Below the pieces are notes generated by a model. The model worked only from the letters and a program-made list of their open reading frames with translations, searched no databases and was not told the DNA's origin. This document shows positions 20,847 through 59,187 of a stretch of 64,000 nt of DNA, piece after piece. The position numbers and the translations under genes are program-made. The DNA comes from Anaspis maculata. Lineage: Eukaryota; Arthropoda; Insecta; Coleoptera; Scraptiidae. The DNA lies in the NCBI GenBank assembly GCA_949128115.1, contig OX421961.1:81141277-81205276 (forward strand), written 5' to 3'. Within the stretch, counting starts at the first letter, position 1. Every line of letters starts with the position of its first letter.

Positions 20847-22394
20847 GCGGTGAGGGAGTTTATAACAGGATAGACGAATTTCTAAGTGACAGATTTACTG
20901 TTACGCCTGAGTCATAAGGCTGTGATTGTTTTATATCTATATATTATCTATTTATATTTTATGTTATACTTCATTATATTTATTTTGACGTGCTAATAAC
21001 AAATTGTATTTTGTTCTGAAAAGCCTAAACTTAAATATATCTTGCTATCATCCGGTAATTTTTTTTCTTGAAGTACTTAACTGGGTTTGCATTTTATTCC
21101 ACGTTATAAATTTGATAGAATTTGATAACTTTGTGATATCGGACATTTAGATGATTTATCTGGGATCCGATCTATGTTAAGAGTCTTCTTTTAGTCTCTT
21201 GCGTCACATCCCTAAATCGCCATTGTTATTCTACCTTCAGCAAATCACGGGAAAATTGGGAAAAGAAATTGTTGGGAAATGACCAAGAACCAGTTACATA
21301 TTGCTCAAAAAAAAATTGGTGAACATCTGTTTACGAGATCAGAGGTTGGAAAGTTTGGAGTTTTTCCAGGAGGGAGGAATCGAAAACCGTTGGTCCGATT
21401 TCAAAAATTCCTTCTCCAAAAATAATGAATAATACGTTTATCAATAATTGATCATATACATTATAACACCTATGAATAAAATATGCTAATTCAAAACACA
21501 TCAAAAAGTAGCGTAGGTATATCTTATATCACAGATCCATCACACAGATCTGTTTACCAATTTTTTTGCTCACGAGTTTCAAGTGGCGGAGCTCAAGGGA
21601 ATCGAAAAACTAATGCAATACACTTTCGATTTCAGTCGGAATATTTCGAAAAAAGTTCCTCTCTCAAGTAAGTTTATCTCATTCCTCAGGCAAGGATTTC
21701 TTCTCGAGTTTCTTCTCCCTATAGTGCCTAGCACCGAACGACGCGTCATTCTGGTTAAAATCTGATCAATGACCATCCCAATCGAGTAATCAATGGCATG
21801 GGAAAACTTTGAAAATTCGTAGCGTCCGACCGGGAAATGATGGAAATCCTGGACTACAGACTTAAATTTCATGTTTTAGTCGTACGTGTTTTCTTCTTGC
21901 CGGAGAAAATCTGAATTTTCCGGGAAAACTTTAAATCAGCCTTTTCCAAATCATTTCATTGTAAATATCGTCAATTAAAGCTTCGTTTCAAGGTTGGGAT
22001 CCTCGCGCTTCAAAACTTCCAATTTTGATGTTATATATTTTTTAATTTTTAAACTTGAGGAGTCGTTTATTATAGTTTCACAATTCGTTAATGGTAGAGA
22101 ATAACAGATCAATGGATCATTATTATCCCTTATTGCTATGTCAAAATTCCACTGCGAGTGGATTAGTCGTTTTCTTGAAAACGGTTTTTTATTCCTTCCA
22201 AAAACCCTTTGGGAACCGTTCAAGAAAACGACCCATCATATCCAATCGCAGAGAAATTTTCACATGGCAAGGATAATGAACCCATTCTCTAACCAGTAAA
22301 GATTTGTGAATCCATAGCGCCTCAAATTCCAAAATTATAAAGTTGAGGTCAATTTGAAAAGAGAAAGGATATAGCGGTCCTCGGGGCGCAGGTT
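20847..22394. other. Anonymous AT-rich DNA
   Basis: No conserved gene. A weakly protein-like pair of opposing frames at 21579-21872 resembles, in loose outline, sequence at 46217-46585 in the opposite sense, so both are probably parts of one old repeat family. Confidence 0.4.
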
Positions 22395-22560
22395 CACCTA
22401 TATTGGCGCCATCGTCAACCCCAAGCCCAGCCAGCCCGATCGATAAGCGCTCCCGGTTAAACAGCCAATTGAACCAGTGAGTTATTTAGTCTATAGGAAG
22501 ACCTGCGCACGAGCTGCAAGTAAAGGGAACCGCCTATATGAGAAGGTCTAAATATACCTA
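22395..22560 (-). repeat. Dispersed repeat X, uninterrupted copy (empty site)
   Basis: Read on the minus strand it runs TAGACCTTCTCATATAGG ... ACTGGTTCAATTGGCTGTTT ... GGGAGCGCTTATCGATCGGG. It contains one TTGGCTGT exactly where the hAT-type element interrupts the other copy, and it is also contiguous across the second insertion point (GGGCTGGCTGGGC). Confidence 0.75.
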
Positions 22561-23159
22561 CTTATTGTTTTTCAGGAAGGCGTGAAGCGTATATTTTCTA
22601 GTAAACGATCAGCGCCCTTGAGCCTTCGTTTTCAACAGAAATTTATCGTTGAGGTCAATTTGAAAAGAGAAAGGATGGCTCCGAAATTTTGATTTTCTTT
22701 TTTTTGAAAATGTTTTGTTTTGATAGATGTTGAAAAAATGCATTTCCATGGTTTATTCTGATAGGTAACATTTCACCCATGAAGAGGAAGAGAGGGCTCT
22801 CTGTACAAAAGCAGAAATAGCAAACAATCTATTTTAGTTTGGAATAACTTTTTTTGAAAGATTATTGCTACTGTGGGATAGCTTGGACATGACATATAGC
22901 CATAAACTATCATCGATCATTATTATGTTTCAGCCATATTCCATACATCATACATTGACCAAACCTCCCGCATGTTGATTTTTTCTGTTAGGTATTCTAT
23001 GGTCCGACACTATTTAGTCTGTAGTGACTTTCAAAGTTCTGTTCTGTCCTAAAGTGTTTATCAAGTTTTGTGGGATATACAGGTGTCCCAGAAATAGCGC
23101 TTAAACTCTCCAGTCGTACGTTGTAGCGGACCTTCCAGGGAACTTTACAAAGACTCAGC

Positions 23160-23732
23160 TGTCAACTGGTTGGCGTTTTTTCGCTAATGCTGTTAGGTAT
23201 AGTGGTGGCTACTGAAGAAAATGATGCCCAAGCGCGGCGGTGCTAAAGAAAATGGAATGACAATGCCCACCGCAGCAGCAGGGTGGAAGTATCTTCAATA
23301 TTTCTCCCTCAAAAATTGAGATGAAAACTCAATTTTTTGTATACGGTGTACTGAGTGTGTGTTAGAAAATGTAATATAGTTTTTCAATTATGTAAAAAAA
23401 AAATATTTTTTTCTTTCTTTGTGACTTTTTTCAGAAAAATAGGCATATATTTAATTTTCTACGTCTCTCAAAATTATAAAACAGTTGATAATTGTTTTTT
23501 GTCAAAAAATGTTCCAGCATTTTGTAGCGAAAATCGTCAACTGGTTGGCGGTTTTGCGCTAATGCTGTTGGGAATAGTGGTGACCTGCTGACCACTGAAG
23601 AAAATGATGCTCAAGCGCGGTGGTACTGAAGAAAATGGAATGACAATGCCCACTGCAGCAGCAGGGTAAAAGTATACATACCTTCAATATTTCACCCTCA
23701 AAAATTAGGATGATTTTTTTTTTATACGGTGT
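23160..23732 (+). repeat. Two diverged direct copies of a 190-bp unit
   Basis: 23160-23350 and 23535-23732 share GTCAACTGGTTGGCG, CGCTAATGCTGTT, GAAAATGGAATGACAATGCC and GCAGCAGCAGGGT in order, then end in a TATACGGTGTACT segment. The 185 bp between them is unrelated AT-rich sequence. Confidence 0.7.
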
Positions 23733-25477
23733 ACTTTCTTGTATACAGAGTGGTCCATCCTAGCGTAATTATCCCATAGCGGTCTTACCCTCGGTCTTAC
23801 CGTTCAAGTACAAAAAAAGATGTAAGAAAAAAGTTACATGGTTTTAATGAGACCTATGACCTAAAACTATTTTCGGCTATCAGGTGTTCTATATTGATGG
23901 AATTAACAAAAAAACATTTTTTTTTAAATGGAACACCAGATATTTTTTGCATTTTCGTGTTCAGCTTTTTCAATTGTCTTATGCCTGTATTTTGTTTTTA
24001 AATTGTATGGCAGTACTAGCAACTAAAAATTGAAAACTGAAAAAATCGCATTTTCAGTTTGCTTGAAAAAATTTACAAAAAATTGAACTTTTTAATTTTC
24101 AAAGTATCATTACTTATTTTTTTCAAATGGTCTTTACCACATTTGAACTTCATACACTTTTCGAAATACATAATCGGAAGTTTTTACGAAATTTGCAATT
24201 TTTTTGACTTTTTTTTTCAAAAACTAGGTCGGCCGTGATGAATAAGAGACAAGCCAAATAGTACGCAGCTGTCAGTTAGTCAGTCTGAATATTGTCGAAC
24301 AAAGAAAAATGGCTTAAGCGCAAAAAAAAGTGTAATCGTGGAATATCTGGCTTCATATCAGAATATCATATCAATAATTTCCTTTCGCTCATCCTACATA
24401 TTACAGTAACACAAAAAAAAATAGAGACATTATCAGACAGTTGAGAAAGCTGAACACAAAACTGCAAAAAATATAGAGGCGGATCTAGTAAACTTAAAAA
24501 AGTTTACTGAATTATTTTTTCAAAATTACGAAAATAAAAAGGGGTCGAAGGACCAACTTTTGACCCTCGACCTTGATATTTATTTTATTTAAAAAAATAA
24601 AAATCATACTTTTTTTCAACATTTTTCTGAATATATTTTTCTGGCACTTTTGGAACATTTCCCTACCCTCTGCTGTTCAATTTTCTACCCCAAACTTGCA
24701 AACACCTGTAGGTATACTTATTCCAGAACGCGCGGGCTTTGTTTGATTTTAATTTTTTCGAAATTGTTGTGAAGGGAATTTAGAAGACCTTCAAAAATGA
24801 TGTGCAGTTCGACGTTCGACCTCTATTCCCATTTGAAATTCTTAAAAGGGTATAGTCATCACCCTAATACCTAGAAGGGTGGACGGTCGTGGAACGAATA
24901 AGGGAAAGACATATTGAAAATAACGTGTGTGGTGTTAGTCAAAAAGCCCCTCAAAAAAGCAAATCCGACCTGTGGCAGCTTTTTTCTCGCAAAAAAATGG
25001 TGCAGCGAAAAATTGGAGGTGTGGGTGGGTTCTTTTTAAAAAATCACCTGTATGTAAAGTTTATAAGCGAAAACAATATAAAAGGTGGTAAAAATGTTAA
25101 ACCGCGTTTTACTTTCGAGAAATTAAGGGTCCGGTGTAAAAGCTCTCTAAAATATTGAGGGGTCCATGACTAGGAAAAGGTCAAGAAACCCTGCTCTATG
25201 ATCATGACACCAACATGGCAATATTGGCAAAAGCCGAGGCACCCCTTGGTCTACTGCCCCTTAGGTATTTAAGTTTGGTTTTTATTCTTATCATATGCGG
25301 GGGTTGTGTGAAATAAAACCCACTGAGCTTTCGAGTGCTTTTGATACTGAAGTCCACCTTTATCTTTTTATCCATCTAAAACCCATAGATGGATAAACGC
25401 AAATAAGATTTTTGGGTTTTGGAAACCTGCCCCTCAAACTGGTTTTCCACCGTGGTGTTGGCCTTGGTCACGTGACG
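23733..25477. other. AT-rich repeat debris
   Basis: No gene was recognised. About 23880-24480 shows partial inverted similarity (GTGTTCAGCTTTTTCAATTG against its mirror CAGTTGAGAAAGCTGAACAC), suggesting a decayed foldback. The 89-codon frame at 24889 has no domain. Confidence 0.4.
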
Positions 25478-25624
25478 GGTATTTTCGCCCGACACATTAC
25501 CTTGTTGCCGTCCCTTCAACAAATGCATCCTTCCCGCTGAATTTTGAGTCGAAATGTCACAATGCTGCCAACAGTCTAACATTGACTTTCGTGTCGGGCG
25601 AACCCAGTGTCGGGCGAAAATACC
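25478..25624. mobile_element. MITE with perfect 18-bp TIRs GGTATTTTCGCCCGACAC
   Basis: The left end is GGTATTTTCGCCCGACAC and the right end its exact complement GTGTCGGGCGAAAATACC. The element is 147 bp. The same GGTATTTTCGCCCGACA string starts the repeats at 19017 and 62874. No target duplication is evident. Confidence 0.75.
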
Positions 25625-26159
25625 GCAACCAACTGTCACTACAGCACTGACAAACAAGATGACAACCTTTTTTTGGGGGAAAATTGCACTGCTACCCTTG
25701 CTATTTCGCGCTGAATTTAAAATCAACAAGCAAGTGTTTACCATATTATACAACTTCTAAATTATTGGTCTCCGATTTTTATTTCTCAATTCATTGGTGC
25801 GTACCATTATAATATAGGGTAAGGCATTATTTTTGTAGTTAGTCCATAGGAACGTTAATATCATGAAGCATGGTGTTTGGGTGCTTGGTTTGAACTTGTT
25901 ATTATCTTTATTAGAATTTATTATCGTGTTATTTACTTTTCTCATTGAGTTGCGAAGATAACAGATAACATCACCAAGTCAGGTGGGTGACTACTACACC
26001 AGAGAATAGCGACTACACGTCAGAAGATCCAAATACCAGATTATAGTGTCACCCAGTTTTCTTTAATTCTGGTGTTATTTTATTTGTATATATTTTTGTT
26101 TTGAGATTTTTAAGTTGCATTTAAAGTAGAATGATGTGATAAAATCATTTTGTTCCGAA

Positions 26160-53114
<26,955 letters not shown>

Positions 53115-53934
53115 AAACGACATTTAATTATATTATATTCTGTCCATTACTTAAGGTTACAAAAGCCTCTTTGAAGTCTATTCAATCATAATATTATACA
53201 TATATATTTTATAGAGTGATTCTTAACTGTTATTTTTATCTGTATTGTACTTTTGTAAATATTATACATGTTTTAAAATATTTACTGTAGATTGTCATAG
53301 CTTATTATTATTTCGTATTAGACATTATAGGCGAACTGTTGAATGTAAAATATTTTATAATACCTACACATACCATGATAATTCTTGAAGTTGAATAATA
53401 TTTAAAACTATACCAACCAAAGTTGAAGGAAAATTAATCGTGAATAATTCGTATCGTTATTACTGCAATGACTGATCAAAAGCATTGTCTATTGTGTATA
53501 TAAAGTATGAGATAATTTTTAAAATTTGACCAAATTTATTACTTTTCGTTGAATTAACTTCGCATCCAGTGATGAGATACTTAATTTTATATTTTATCTT
53601 GAGTTGATGTAGAACTGAAGTTTTTTACCTGTATATTTTGTTCGAAATTTTTGTTGTTTTGTGATTATTTATGTTCATAAGTAAGTTGCTGCTGTAAGCC
53701 TCGTATGTATTGGGATAAAGTTATATTTTAATAGACATACTAATTCTCTTTCATATTTTTTTCTTTCCTTTGTTTCCAGAGTCCTCTGTGTGCTCAGAGG
53801 GGCCCTACGCGGAATCTGAATCAAAGCCAGTGATTTTTTTTATCACAATTTTTTATTAATCAATTTCTTCAAGCTGGCATTTAGAGAAATTAATTCCATA
53901 AAAATAGACTAAAGGCAAAAAAATCAGAGAATAA
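53115..53934 (+). other. NEDD4 3' UTR and downstream DNA
   Basis: Very AT-rich. No canonical AATAAA was found in the first 400 bp, so a variant signal is likely. The UTR end cannot be set. Confidence 0.45.
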
Positions 53935-54492
53935 GGCAGCAGTCACACTGGAGCCACCACCACCACCCACTACCACCAAGCAAAATAATCGGCTATGGTC
54001 TCACTGAGCCATCGGTGACCACCGTTTCCCCCTCCTGAATTTGACACATCAATTGTTACTTCTCATGTTACCAACCTTATAGCGCTACGCTCATGACACT
54101 AGTGCTGTGATTGTTCTGTTTGTCTGAATATCACAGTACACACCTACAGAGAAGGACCTATGAAAGCAGTTCGGAAGAGAGTGATACACACTTACACACA
54201 TCGGTTTGTGCACACTACACACACCAGTCGGTCACGGCCACGGCAACGAAAATCAAATAATTACCATGTAGCCACTATACAGAATGAAAAATCCCTAGAC
54301 AAGAAATGTAACTAGTTTGGCATTTCGAAAGGTTGTTTGTGCATGCGCATTGAACCACCGACCGTCACGTTGGGAATTTCAAACACGTGGTCGCCGGTGA
54401 CAAGGGGCGGTTACAGTGTGACCAGCGCCATTACATTGCGTGCGTTTGATTCTTGGTTGATGGTAGTGGGTGGCTCCAGTGTGACTGCTGCC
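53935..54492. mobile_element. PIF/Harbinger-like MITE, 558 bp, TSD TAA
   Basis: GGCAGCAGTCACACTGGAGC at the left continues to CACC and is perfectly mirrored over 24 bp at the right. TAA occurs at 53932-53934 and 54493-54495. A 3-bp TAA/TTA duplication with G-rich TIRs fits PIF/Harbinger. No coding sequence was recognised. Confidence 0.75.
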
Positions 54493-54539
54493 TAAACCGA
54501 CAACAGGCGAAAATGGTTAGATTTGACGCGTGACACCCT

Positions 54540-56610
54540 ATTGATAGGGCATTAAGTTGTCAAAGAAAAATGTCCCTTTTTCAGGTTGAAGTCTCCAAAG
54601 TATTCCGCACGATCGGTCCGAACGATTTTTCCGTAAAATAAACTGCTCAACAATGAAAGTGTTACGAAGCAAAAACTCACCCAATTTTGAACCGCTATAA
54701 CTTTTGATTGGCACATCTGTTTCTGATTTTGTTTCAAGAACTGAATAGCCCAATCTTTTGGCATTCTTCTTTGTCAATATGAAATGCATAGAGCTTTTCA
54801 TAAATTTTCTACAGGGTGATGAACAGAGCAGTGCAAAATTGATGAAAGTTCAACATACCCCCGTTTTCGCCAAAAAATTTTTTTGGGAGTATTAACATCA
54901 AATTTATGAAGAATGATGTGTTCCCTCGAAACGGTTTTTGAATTTTCGGGATTCCAGTCGAAACAGCCAAAATGTGATTTTTTATTGTGAATACTGCACC
55001 GGGTGATCATTTAAAAACTATCCACCTGCAATAACTCCCGATTCCTAGTGAATATTCCTTTGAGGAAAAACAGGTCGATTTTTATATCAAAGGGGACATC
55101 TAAAACATGAATTGGCAAATTTCTATCTTAAGCCCCCTCGCCCCCACTCACCCCAACTTCAAAATTTCAAATGACATGACCTACATTGCGATACATCAAA
55201 TTGAAGGGAATCAAATTTTCTTTCTGAAAAAAATATTCACAAAATTTTTAACCCCACCTTCCTTCGCCCTAAAAATTCTCTGACTGTCCTCTTTTTAATT
55301 CTGGACCTCTCAATTGTTTTTAATTCAGTCAGTGTCATCATAGAAAACATCGAAGAAAAGAATTTTCGGTGGAAAAAGTGCTACCCAAATTGACCCTTTT
55401 GCTCTCCCCCACCTCAGCTTCAAAATTTAACGAAACACCACCTACTTTGTGATACATCAAATTGAAGGGAATTGAATTCTCTTTCCGAAAACAATTTTTT
55501 TGAAATTTTCAACCCCTCTCCAAATAAATTAGACATTTGGGGTGTTTTGTGAGGAAAATGGGGGTTTTAAAAAATTTGAAAAAATTTTGTTCATGGAGAG
55601 AATTTAATTTCCTTCAATTTGATGTATCACAAAGTAGATATTGCCATTTTAGATTTTTGAGATAAGGTGGGGGGAGCGAAAGGGTGGGTGGCATTTTTTC
55701 CACAGAAAATTATCTTCCGATGCTATGCAATATGATGTTGACTGCATTGAAAAGAATTGAGAGGTCAAAAATATTAAATTGGACACAGAGAATTTTAGGA
55801 AGAAGGGGGGTGGGGTTAAAAATTCTATAAATATTTTTTCGGAAAAAGATAGACAGATAAACAAACAGATAGACAGATCTTATTGACAGAATCCCATTTT
55901 GGGGACCAACATTTCAAGAAATGATGCCAAACATGCCTATATTTTGAAATTTGAGGTAAAGGCAAAAAATTCCAAAATGGCGGAAATGTGGTTAATCCAA
56001 TTCTAATGACGTAGTCCCATGTTGACTAAAGAGAGTAAGAATTAACCTTTTTTCAATGCTAAAAACCCAAATTTTAGGAGTAGTACCAAAAAGTACGCTG
56101 CCAATTGGGCTTTTCATCACCCCTACACTAGACAATAGGAACGTGTTGCATATCAAGTTGCTCAGAATTGTTCAGTGAACAAGCTTACCAAATGGCGTCA
56201 TCTTGATCTGAAAAGTTCTAATGTTTTTGCGTTGCTACAGGAATAATTCACAGTATTCACAATAAAAAATCATATTTTGGCTGTTTCGACTGGAATCCCG
56301 AAAATTCAAAAACCGTTTCGAGAGAACACATCATTCTTCATAAATTTGGTGTTGATACTCCCAAAAAAAATTTTTAACGAAAACGGGGGTATGTTGAACT
56401 TTCATCAATTTTGCACTGCTCTGTTCATCACCCTGTAGAAGTTTTATAAGGGGCTCTATGGATTCCATATTGACAAGAAAGATGGCCAAAAGATTGGGCT
56501 CTTCAGTACTTGAAACAGAATTGGAATCGTTTGTGCCAATCAAAAGTTACAGCGGTTCAAAATTGGGTGAATTTTTGCTTTGTAACACTTTCATTGTTGA
56601 GCAGTTTAGT
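54540..56610. mobile_element. Nested foldback: outer arms, inner CAGGGTGATGAACAG element
   Basis: The inner element 54812-56435 has ends CAGGGTGATGAACAGAGCAG and its complement, flanked by TA. Mirror similarity continues outside it (54540-54809 against 56438-56610, sharing CCAATCTTTTGGC and CAAAATTGGGTGA-type blocks). The left arm contains an insert (about 55006-55850) related to the interior of the 12415-13417 element. Confidence 0.7.
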
Positions 56611-56631
56611 TCGAGCCGAAGTTATTTTTCT

Positions 56632-57547
56632 GCAAGGCTGGTCGACGTTATGTTGTACTATAGGTTGCCTCATCCAGTTTATGAGTGACGTCACAAGATA
56701 CCCCCCGGGAACGTGATTTTGGCTGAAACTGATGTCGCTTTTTTCGTTTGACATTTCGGATCTTATTTCGACGGAAATCCACCAAATTTTTGAACTGGAC
56801 GAGAAATGGTTGATGCACATTCAACGATTAGTGGTTTTTAGATGAATCGGGCATGCTTTTATCCACCAAAACACAATTTGAACCGCCGAACTGTCAAGAC
56901 CAAAAACAAGGCGATAACGTTATCACGAGGTGAAGCGGACCGCGCATCTGTCACCGGGTAGCTCATTGGTAAAGAACCTGACTTACAACAGGAAGGTGGT
57001 GGGATCGAACCGCAGCCGTGCCGAACTTTTTTTTCTTCAAAAACACCCAAATTGCGATTTTAAAAATTAGAAAGAGGAAACAAAATTCAAATTAGTGTTG
57101 CCCAACTCATATTTAATTTTAAAAATCACAATTTGGGTGTTTTTGAAGAAAAAAAGTTCGGCACGGCTGCGGTTCGATCCCACCACCTTCCTGTTGAAAC
57201 TCAGGTTCTTTACCAATGAGCTACCCGGTGACAGATGCGCGGTCCGCTTCACCTCGTGATAACGTTATCGCCTTGTTTTTGGTCTTGACAGTTCGGCGGT
57301 TCAAATTGTGTTTTGGTGGATAAAAGCATGCCCGATTCATCTAAAAACCACCAATCGTTGAATGTGCATCAACCATTTCTCGTCCAGTTCAGAAATTTGG
57401 TGGATTTCCGTCGAAATAAGATCCAAAATGTCAAACGAAAAAAGCGACATCAGTTTCAGCCAAAATCACGTTCCCGGAGGGTATCTTGTGACGTCACTCA
57501 TAAACTGGATGAGGCAACCTATAGTACAACATAACGTCGACCAGCCT
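56632..57547. mobile_element. Near-perfect 0.9-kb palindrome with a tRNA-like unit in each arm
   Basis: AAGGCTGGTCGACGTTATGT at the left is mirrored by ACATAACGTCGACCAGCCTT at the right. The arms (about 420 bp each) are almost identical, with a spacer of about 65 bp near 57090. Each arm carries ACCGGGTAGCTCATTGGTAA and GGGATCGAACCGCAG, an A-box/B-box-like pair (56951-57023 and 57158-57230). Confidence 0.82.
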
Positions 57548-58181
57548 TGATTTTTCTGTACGTACAGAGGGTCTTAGAAGTATCGCACTCTACGTCCAGA
57601 GCGGTAAATGGCATCCACTCGAACAGGATAAAAAAAATCGGTTGTGTCACCCAAAAATTTTCCCGACTAGTATCCAGGAACCTATGTAAATTTTTGTTCG
57701 TAATGTCCCTTCGAGTGGGAAGTTGAAATTACAAAAAAATATTGAAAATAATTTGGAGAAAATCATTTTCAACCAGGAAATTTGAAAAAATTGTTGGAAA
57801 ATGTTCAAGAACCAGTTACCTCTTATTTAAAAAAAAGTTGAAATCGTTCCAATCGCTTTTTTAAAGATTTTCTGTTTGGACTTCAGCTGAAGATCCGCAT
57901 TTTTCATTCTAATGAGCTCGCCGTAGCTACCTTTGTGTTCGGGACGTAAACGTTATTGTCTTTTTTTTTACCGCAATGTAGTGCATTGCTGGGGGCGTAG
58001 TCTTTCAGCTGCGCACCTCTGGAGCTAGATCTACTACAAGCCTGCTAAATACGCTAACCATAACATGAAATAAGAGACACAAATGCAAACCCCTTTTCAC
58101 ATTATTTCTACTTGTCAAATTTCCATGTCAATAATGTGGGTATTGCAGGTATCCACTAGTGCCCACCTAGGCTACTACTAT
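57548..58181. other. Anonymous spacer
   Basis: No gene or element with identifiable ends was seen. Confidence 0.4.
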
Positions 58182-58575
58182 ACCTTTTACAACATTATTC
58201 CATCCTTATGAGAACAGATTTCATTTTCATGAAAACAGAATTCATTCCCAAGAAAACAGAATTCATTCTCATGAAAACAGATTTCATCCTGACGAAAACA
58301 TTATGTCCTAATGAAAACAGATCTCATCCTAGTGGAAAATCAATTTCAATTTCTCATGAAAATCAATTTCAACCTCATGAAAACAGATTTCATCCTCATG
58401 AAAGAAAACAGATTTTAACATCACGGAAACAGATTTCAAACGGAATTCACTGAAATGCAAGTTGAATTAATTGAAGCGACATAATTTTCAAGCGGTCGCA
58501 TGGGTTGTCGTCCAAGTTTCATGAGGATGGAATCTGTTCTCATAAGGATATGAAATAAGGTTGTAAAAGGTATAG
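58182..58575. mobile_element. Inverted-repeat element with a minisatellite core
   Basis: TATACCTTTTACAAC and CCTTATGAGAACAG at the left are mirrored by CTGTTCTCATAAGG and GTTGTAAAAGGTATA at the right. Between them lies an array of about ten ATGAAAACAGATTTCATCCT-like units of about 20-22 bp (58205-58440), with one inverted unit near 58525. Confidence 0.7.
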
Positions 58576-58727
58576 ACGTCGGAGTATGTGTTCCTCTCAA
58601 AAAATTCCTCTACGATCAAGTACCGAGCTCTACACCAGGTGGCGTTTTTTAAATGTAAATCGCCTATGGCAACTTGCAAGTATGCCTGACGACGTGGCAA
58701 CAGCGCATTCTTTCGTTTTACGCCAGG

Positions 58728-58842
58728 AGCGCTGCTCCGGGTAGATCACTAGATAGAGGAAGTAGATACATACGCCAATCACGGCCCAGGTGGATCTACT
58801 TCATTTGTCTAGTGATCTATACCCTGAGCAGCTCCTGCCGGC
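58728..58842. repeat. Hairpin inverted repeat
   Basis: GGTAGATCACTAGATAGAGG is mirrored by TTTGTCTAGTGATCTATACC with a short loop. The outer CAGGAGCGCTGCTC pairs with GAGCAGCTCCTG. Confidence 0.6.
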
Positions 58843-59187
58843 ACAGCGAAAGCGCCTCTTGCCAGCTTCTTGTCCGCGCTTGCGCATGATGGGGTGCCAA
58901 GGTACTTCTGTGGAGACTCGCTTGTTTTTGACATAACTCAGTCAAATCTTGAGTTTAGCACATCAATTTTTTTGATGAAGCGACAATTGTTCAATAAATT
59001 ATCTATATATTTATTATTTATTACAACTAAAGAAAATTGTATCATCTTTAGGACACCATTTTTGTTCCCGTTCCCGTGATCTATTCGTATACGAAAACTT
59101 TTTGTGATTGGTCAGCAGCGGGCGTTTCGTCGGTTGCTGGGCGATTATTACTAGCATCGCCTAGCATTTGGTCAAGATTTGGAGCTT

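Noticed and set aside
24889..25158. 89-codon frame starting at a non-ATG codon
   Set aside because: Lys-rich, low-complexity composition with no domain or splice context.
58205..58440. CRISPR-like array of regularly spaced repeats
   Set aside because: The units are contiguous and diverged, with no unique spacers, and the genome is eukaryotic. It is a minisatellite.
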